Source: Candidatus Latescibacterota bacterium
Lineage (GTDB): Bacteria; Krumholzibacteriota; Krumholzibacteriia; Krumholzibacteriales; WJIX01
Length of the DNA stretch: 11,320 nucleotides
NCBI GenBank assembly: GCA_030643145.1
Contig: DAOWMJ010000043.1
Location: forward strand, 1-11,320
Direction: 5' to 3'
Positions 6,481 to 11,320 of this stretch are shown here, in pieces. The translations under genes were made by a program, and so were the position numbers. Within the stretch, counting starts at the first letter, position 1. Every line of letters starts with the position of its first letter. The notes below the pieces were generated by a model. The model was not told the origin of the DNA. It saw nothing but the letters and a program-made list of their open reading frames with translations, and searched no databases.

Positions 6481-9400
6481 TTAAAACTGGGGACCTATAT
6501 AAAAATGAAATGCTGGACTGCCTGTATTTGAAAAATCAGTGGGCCAGCCAAGCTGGAAATTAAGAATCAACATGCTCATTCTCATATAGAATCCAATCCC
6601 GAAATCACTGTAAAATTCCAAATCATTTATCCTGATAGCGTCGATTCCGGAAGGAAGCCTTTCCACATAATGCTTTTCACCCCAAACAGAACCTGCATCA
6701 AAAAAGAAAGTACCTCCAATATTCACCAAGGCCCACCTGCCCGGCCAACCGAATATTATAGCATCTACCAACGGATATCGATATTCCAGATTAAACAACA
6801 TCATCCTCGGGCCCTGAAACTGCAGATAATCGTATCCTCGCATAGTAACCGGTCCACCCAGGAAAAAACACCTTGAATCTCTGCCAAGACTGGCGCTCCC
6901 AACGGCTCTAAAGGCTAAATAATTTCTGTAGAAAAGAGGAATGTATTTTCTATAATCATAGTAGGCAATTGAACGAACAAGATCGTCCGAGGAAAGTGAA
7001 ACCGACCTAGAGAAGCTGAGCATCCATCTCGAACCGACTACAGGCCCAAATGAACCATAATACGCCGTGTCATGTACGAGGGAAATAGTTGGTTGAAATA
7101 ATCGTCGCAACGTTTTCTCGCCTGTCGAGGTATAGTAATAGCTGCCGCTATTCTCAAAAAACTCCCTTTGCGAAACATAACCCTGCATCTCCATTTCCAG
7201 CCTTGTAAAGGTTGAGAAGGGATAACTGACCATACCAAACAACCCATAGTTTCTCTCAGTAAACATCCTATAATCAAGGAAGGCTTCACCAAGAGAAGTA
7301 GTCCTCGAATTAAGATAGCTTTTAAACTGAAATATGCCGAAAGCGTAATCGAATTTCTTGCGGAGATAGTAATATGATAGCATAATATCGCTATCCTCAA
7401 TCGATCTGTGAATATTGAAGGAAAGGTAGAGATGATGATCTCCCAGGAGATCGCTGAAAGCTATCTGATTCATTAGTCCAAACCCGAATCCGGTGGAATA
7501 GAAAAGCCCCATTCCATTACCAATATAATCGGGTGAAAATTTTATTTCATACGGCTGTACAGTACCTATTTTCTTTTTCATTCTCTCACGAAGTACTTTT
7601 AGTGTGTCCGGGTCAATATTCTTCTTTTTATCTTCATTTATTACAACATCAGGAAATAGTTCCACCGAATCGGGGAATGAATTCTCGTCATTGATGTCAG
7701 CATCCTCTTCAGCAACGGTTGAAGGTGTCTCTCCACTTTCGTTAACTCCGAAATTATAAGTTGTGTCGATATCCTGTTTACTATTTCGGTTTTTAACTGA
7801 TTCACAGATATCCGGCCCGCCGCTTGAATAAGACTCCTTTGATTTTTTGGAAAATAAATCCATTACGAAGATATCATACCCCGCAGAGTTAAAAGCTGAA
7901 AAGGCAAGTCTGTCCTTACTGGTACTGTAAGTTGGAGAAAACACCCCCCCCAGAGCATCTGTAAACCGATAGTATCTTCCAAGCTCGATACTTCCTCTGT
8001 AAAGATTCCATATTCCACTCTCATTTGAGGCAAAAATAATTTCATTGCCGCCATCTATAATTATCGGAGAACTATCATCACCTCTCGTTTCAATGATTCT
8101 TTCCTTATTGCCGGTAGCTATCTCAACACTCCATACATCACTTCTGGACGTTTCCCTACCGATTTTCGTATTAAAATAGTCGATGTTTATCTTTTCTATA
8201 TCATCGCCGAATTTACCGTATTCGGGGTTTGAAACAACCCTCGGCGACCTGCAGTAAACTAACCTTTTTCCATCGGGAAACCACGAAGGGTCCATTTCAT
8301 CTTCAACATCATCCGTTAATCTTTCAAGGCGCCCTTCGAAAATTCTGTAGAGATAAAGATCAGTCTGTCCTTCTTTTACACCAACAATCGCAATCGCATC
8401 TCCCTTTGGAGACCAGGAAGGACTATAAAAAAAATCAAGAGAAATCTTTATTTTATCAAGAATTTTACTGTCAGGAATTTGCATTAGGAACAACTTGTCG
8501 GATCCGTCCGACTTTGCTATAAAAGCAATTTTGTTACCTTCCGGACTTATCGTAAGATTCGATTTTATAGTTCTTAAAGATTCAAACTCTTCAGAGAGTT
8601 GGCCCTTTATCAAAGTCTTTTCAATTTCCCCGCTCAGGGTGTTCATAAGATAGATACCATCGAGCCCCTCACGATCTGAATAATAAACAATATAATTACC
8701 ATCAGGCGAAATTTGCGGTTTAACATTTCTGTAATGGTGGTTCTTTTTATGATCGGTAAGCCTTCTCCCAAATTCCTCCGGCTCCATCTTATCGGCATAG
8801 AGCGGCCAGTATCTACGCCTCACACTCTTGCCCCATTTTCGAGTCAGCTCTTCTGTCGATAACCCGATTGTTTCATTCAGCGCACGTTCCATCGATCGCG
8901 TCACCCCAAGACGGTTCATTATGTCTATAATTTTTCTCTGTCCATAAGTTCTCACAAGATAGTCAATGACGGATTGTCCAGCCTTATAAACCATGTACCC
9001 GCCGGTATAATCAAGATTTCTGGGGAGATAATCGAAAATTGCCGCGTCCCGCATAAACATTTCGACCTCATCATCATAACCCTTTGAATAGTATTCAGAA
9101 CAGCCCTCCGCTAACCATAGAGGAATACGAAAGAGCATACTCCTTGAAAAAACAGATCGCAATAGATTACCGTAAATAATATCGAATTCAAAAATATGAA
9201 TCAGTTCATGCACGGCGGTATTTCTGTAATCTTTGTTTGAACCGCTAAAATGAAGTACAATCCGCCCCCTGTTAGGCTCGGCAAAGGCCTGGACACCTTC
9301 CGGAATCAGGCTCCATGTCGTATTGGTCTGCTGGAAAGCTGAATGGCTCCCATAAATAATGACAGGAATTCTAGACTGAATATTATGCTCAAGCTTCCGG

Positions 9401-9639
9401 GATAACCCCTTATAACCGTCTTCGAGTATCGCTCCCGTACGGGCGGCCAAATCCCTGTATCCTTTACTAAAATGTATATCAAAATGAGGTGTTTTCAGAA
9501 CCCTCCATTCAAATTCGGTGTATTGAACCTTGTTCTTTCCAAAACTCCATGCTTGCGCGCGAGCTTCTCCGTTATAGCCTGAAATTATCATTGCAGATAT
9601 AAACAAAACCATCAACTTATGTATGGTATTTTTGTTCAT
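6481..9639 (-). CDS. Outer-membrane protein: HExxH metallopeptidase + TolB-like propeller + Omp85/BamA-like barrel
   Basis: The 1052-residue exported protein appears to have three modules. Residues 1-30 form a signal peptide (MNKNTIHK, hydrophobic core, cleavage after ARAQA). Residues ~40-285 are a gluzincin-type peptidase domain with HELIH at 144-148 and a downstream WLAEGCSEY whose Glu178 would be the third zinc ligand. Residues ~300-600 hold repeated TolB/PD40 blades, e.g. ISPDGNYIVYYSDREG, ISPEGNKIAF, WSPKGDAIAIV, WFPDGKRLVY. Residues ~600-680 are a Ser/Asp/Glu-rich linker. Residues ~700-1052 are aromatic-rich alternating strands with GGPVTMRGYD (RGY at 934-936, the conserved Omp85 loop-6 type motif), FFFDAGSVWG and a C-terminal Phe. 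The start is the ATG at 9639, preceded by GAGG at 9 bases; the frame also extends to a TTG at 9672, which would add 11 polar residues before the signal peptide. The barrel probably sits in the outer membrane with protease and propeller in the periplasm. It follows tamB by 37 bases. Domain calls are by motif; substrate and function are unknown. Confidence 0.9.
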   Translation of the reverse strand: MNKNTIHKLMVLFISAMIISGYNGEARAQAWSFGKNKVQYTEFEWRVLKTPHFDIHFSKGYRDLAARTGAILEDGYKGLSRKLEHNIQSRIPVIIYGSHSAFQQTNTTWSLIPEGVQAFAEPNRGRIVLHFSGSNKDYRNTAVHELIHIFEFDIIYGNLLRSVFSRSMLFRIPLWLAEGCSEYYSKGYDDEVEMFMRDAAIFDYLPRNLDYTGGYMVYKAGQSVIDYLVRTYGQRKIIDIMNRLGVTRSMERALNETIGLSTEELTRKWGKSVRRRYWPLYADKMEPEEFGRRLTDHKKNHHYRNVKPQISPDGNYIVYYSDREGLDGIYLMNTLSGEIEKTLIKGQLSEEFESLRTIKSNLTISPEGNKIAFIAKSDGSDKLFLMQIPDSKILDKIKISLDFFYSPSWSPKGDAIAIVGVKEGQTDLYLYRIFEGRLERLTDDVEDEMDPSWFPDGKRLVYCRSPRVVSNPEYGKFGDDIEKINIDYFNTKIGRETSRSDVWSVEIATGNKERIIETRGDDSSPIIIDGGNEIIFASNESGIWNLYRGSIELGRYYRFTDALGGVFSPTYSTSKDRLAFSAFNSAGYDIFVMDLFSKKSKESYSSGGPDICESVKNRNSKQDIDTTYNFGVNESGETPSTVAEEDADINDENSFPDSVELFPDVVINEDKKKNIDPDTLKVLRERMKKKIGTVQPYEIKFSPDYIGNGMGLFYSTGFGFGLMNQIAFSDLLGDHHLYLSFNIHRSIEDSDIMLSYYYLRKKFDYAFGIFQFKSYLNSRTTSLGEAFLDYRMFTERNYGLFGMVSYPFSTFTRLEMEMQGYVSQREFFENSGSYYYTSTGEKTLRRLFQPTISLVHDTAYYGSFGPVVGSRWMLSFSRSVSLSSDDLVRSIAYYDYRKYIPLFYRNYLAFRAVGSASLGRDSRCFFLGGPVTMRGYDYLQFQGPRMMLFNLEYRYPLVDAIIFGWPGRWALVNIGGTFFFDAGSVWGEKHYVERLPSGIDAIRINDLEFYSDFGIGFYMRMSMLILNFQLGWPTDFSNTGSPAFHFYIGPQF
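7944..7951 (-). repeat. G8 homopolymer within the protease-barrel coding region
   Basis: Eight consecutive G on the coding strand (codons CTG GGG GGG GTG, residues LGGV in the last propeller blades). The reading frame is intact as sequenced. A run this long could slip, which would truncate the protein before its barrel. A T8 run in the same gene lies at 8427-8434. Confidence 0.8.
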
Positions 9640-9648
9640 TTCATATAA

Positions 9649-9652
9649 CCTC
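9649..9652 (-). promoter_or_regulatory. Ribosome binding site deciding the start of the protease-barrel gene
   Basis: On the minus strand the sequence reads GAGGTTATATGAAATG, giving a GAGG core nine bases before the ATG at 9639-9637. The upstream in-frame TTG at 9672 lies before the Shine-Dalgarno core and would put charged residues ahead of a standard signal peptide, so the ATG is preferred. Confidence 0.6.
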
Positions 9653-9676
9653 AAGCTTTCATTTGAAGACAATTCT

Positions 9677-11320
9677 TCAAAATTCCCATCTCATCTTGAC
9701 ATCAAAATTAATTTCATCACTGTTCTTTCGGTTCTCGCCCAGAAAGACTCTGTCTGAATGCTTATATTCGGAACGTATTAAAAAGAGATCACTGATTCTA
9801 TATTCAATTTCAAAATCCCGTTCGTTAAAAACTGATAATCCCTGTTTATATTTGACATACAATCCCTGAGACAAATATTTGCCGACAGCAAGCATTGTCT
9901 CCTTTTCTCCAGCTATACTCCCGCTCCCGGAGTTTCGAGTCTGGCTGCTCTGCTCAAGAGAGACTGTAAATCCCTCCATTTGAGAATTCAGAACATTCTC
10001 AAAATAGTTAGTGGCAAGATTTTGCGCGGTTCCAAGAGCGTCCCATCCGCCTTTATCGCCGTCTGGAGACCCAATAATACCGCCTCCCAACATCTTCCAG
10101 ATATCCGTTTCACTATACCCGCTTTCTTCATGGCGAAGTAATAACCTGGGCTGAGGATCATTTTCATCCCACATAATAGTCAGATAAATCCTTTTTCCCT
10201 CAGGGTCAAATGTTTCAGCTTCAATATCCACAATAGGCCTGGACTTTCCCGCAAGGGCAAACACCAGTGTTCCTGAATTCACCCGGAATTTGTTATTGTA
10301 AATATTATACCATCCCCTGTGCAATTTTAATCTTCCTCTCAGATAAGTCCCTTTTCTATTATGATAGAGGACAACCTTTCCAAGCAATTCAATATTGGCA
10401 TCTGGAGTACGAATTCGCGCCTCCCCACCCATATCCAGATTCACTTCTGCAATCCATGAAGGATTGCTCATACTCGTTCCATTCTCCCTGGACCCCATTT
10501 CACCAAAATCATAGTATAACTCAACTTTGTTGACTTCAAGATCGCCGGACAGCGATGGTATTACTTTGCCATCTACTCTTTCAGCGTCTATCGATATTTT
10601 TCCGGATACAATCGCCAGAACATCCCTTATACCGGCGATCAGAACTTTATTCAAATCTATGGACAAATCGTAATTAGCCGGTTTCCAATCCCGAATAACA
10701 ATCGAACCGGAACAATTGAATTTGCCATCTTTTCCTTCTTTGCCTTCTAGACTATGAATCTTTATAAGTGTGTCTTCAATACTAATGTACGAGTTTACAT
10801 CCCTGAATTTCTCTTCCATACCGGCAGCCCTGAAACTGGCATTGAAAAGATCTATCCTGCCGGACAAATCAGGGTCATTCATACTTCCTTGAATGTTGAA
10901 TCGCAATGATCCCCTGCCGTCCCCTTCCGCAACAAGATCTGACATCCTTTCCACACTTTCAAGATCACAGTCCGGAACCTCAAGGTTAAAGTGAAAAGGC
11001 TTCTCTCTATCAAGAGAATAAAACCACTCTTTTTCTTTCACTGGGAGAAATCCACTTAACTTACCTTTTCCCGATGGGAACATAAAGATTGATCCATCAA
11101 ACTTAATCTGATCCCCACTGGTTGAAGCATGTAAATCTATCCTTGGAATAGTTAAGTGATTCAAAACCAGGCCATTCACTGTCCCGTCAAAATCTATCTC
11201 CGGATGCACAAGCGAATCAGTCAAAACAAGCCTTCCCGTAAACATGCCATCTAAAAACGGTGTATCCCCAAAATACTCCGCAAAAGGTTTCATTGCCAAC
11301 CTGGCAGAGTATATACCAAG
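9677..11320 (-). CDS. tamB: TamB/DUF490 translocation-assembly protein, C-terminal part (5' end outside window)
   Basis: TamB-family proteins are long periplasmic beta-rich proteins, anchored in the inner membrane, that bridge to an Omp85 partner (TamA) and take part in outer-membrane protein insertion or lipid transport. The frame is open through the right edge, so the N-terminal anchor and most of the groove lie outside; 547 residues are visible. The first ~290 show the repetitive alternating beta pattern of AsmA/TamB proteins, with motifs such as SGDLEVNKVELYYDF (258-272). Residues ~300-547 match the conserved DUF490 C-terminus: the stretch RGWYNIYNNKFRVNSGTL, then KMLGGGIIGS, then GKYLSQGLYVKYKQGL (480-495) and the closing segment ending MRWEF, a terminal Phe like that of barrel-associated strands. 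An internal TTG (11299) or ATG (11293) could be mistaken for a start, but the reading frame and fold continue upstream. The next gene begins 37 bases after the TGA and encodes an Omp85-like barrel, which fits a TamA-TamB pairing. Family assignment is firm; the exact cargo is unknown. Confidence 0.86.
   Translation of the reverse strand, partial: LGIYSARLAMKPFAEYFGDTPFLDGMFTGRLVLTDSLVHPEIDFDGTVNGLVLNHLTIPRIDLHASTSGDQIKFDGSIFMFPSGKGKLSGFLPVKEKEWFYSLDREKPFHFNLEVPDCDLESVERMSDLVAEGDGRGSLRFNIQGSMNDPDLSGRIDLFNASFRAAGMEEKFRDVNSYISIEDTLIKIHSLEGKEGKDGKFNCSGSIVIRDWKPANYDLSIDLNKVLIAGIRDVLAIVSGKISIDAERVDGKVIPSLSGDLEVNKVELYYDFGEMGSRENGTSMSNPSWIAEVNLDMGGEARIRTPDANIELLGKVVLYHNRKGTYLRGRLKLHRGWYNIYNNKFRVNSGTLVFALAGKSRPIVDIEAETFDPEGKRIYLTIMWDENDPQPRLLLRHEESGYSETDIWKMLGGGIIGSPDGDKGGWDALGTAQNLATNYFENVLNSQMEGFTVSLEQSSQTRNSGSGSIAGEKETMLAVGKYLSQGLYVKYKQGLSVFNERDFEIEYRISDLFLIRSEYKHSDRVFLGENRKNSDEINFDVKMRWEF

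Noticed and set aside
7038..7400. 120-residue minus-strand open frame in another register
   Set aside because: Overlaps the barrel part of the large outer-membrane protein in a different frame; composition is not protein-like and the main frame is continuous and motif-bearing.
9640..9672. Upstream TTG start for the protease-barrel gene
   Set aside because: It would place polar residues before a standard signal peptide and lies ahead of the GAGG core that is well spaced from the ATG at 9639.
1..11320. tRNA/rRNA genes, CRISPR arrays, insertion sequences
   Set aside because: No clover-leaf motifs, regularly spaced repeats, transposase motifs or terminal inverted repeats were seen on either strand by eye.

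Overview
All recognisable genes in this window lie on the minus strand, and the gaps between them are short (17 to 52 bases, with one gap of 171 bases). The DNA is moderately AT-rich. An outer-membrane beta-barrel protein, a TamB-type protein and a signal peptide ending in AQA point to a diderm (Gram-negative-type) bacterium. The mixed domain architectures suggest an environmental lineage, possibly in or near the FCB group or an uncultured phylum. That placement is inference from gene style only; no marker gene here settles it.

In transcription order (right to left): (1) 11320-9677, the C-terminal half of a TamB/DUF490 protein cut by the window edge; (2) 9639-6481, a large exported protein joining a HExxH metallopeptidase domain, a TolB/PD40-like beta-propeller and a C-terminal Omp85/BamA-like barrel; (3) 6428-4275, a UvrD/PcrA superfamily 1 helicase with its C-terminal Tudor-like domain; (4) a 171-base gap with weak hairpins, then 4103-2991, an AI-2E family membrane protein; (5) 2973-361, a membrane-anchored GAF-PAS-PAS-PAS histidine kinase; (6) 337 to the left edge, a short exported ORF whose surroundings look like a damaged gene, followed by a possible new gene start with a strong ribosome binding site beside the edge.

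The most interesting part is the right side. TamB normally works with TamA, an Omp85 barrel preceded by periplasmic POTRA domains. Here the gene directly downstream of tamB encodes an Omp85-like barrel whose periplasmic part is a metallopeptidase plus a propeller instead. This suggests a TamA-like partner with a built-in protease and scaffold. The middle genes (DNA repair helicase, permease-like protein, sensor kinase) have no obvious functional tie to that pair and may simply share a transcript. The plus strand carries no convincing gene, and I saw no RNA gene, CRISPR array, insertion sequence or convincing terminator.
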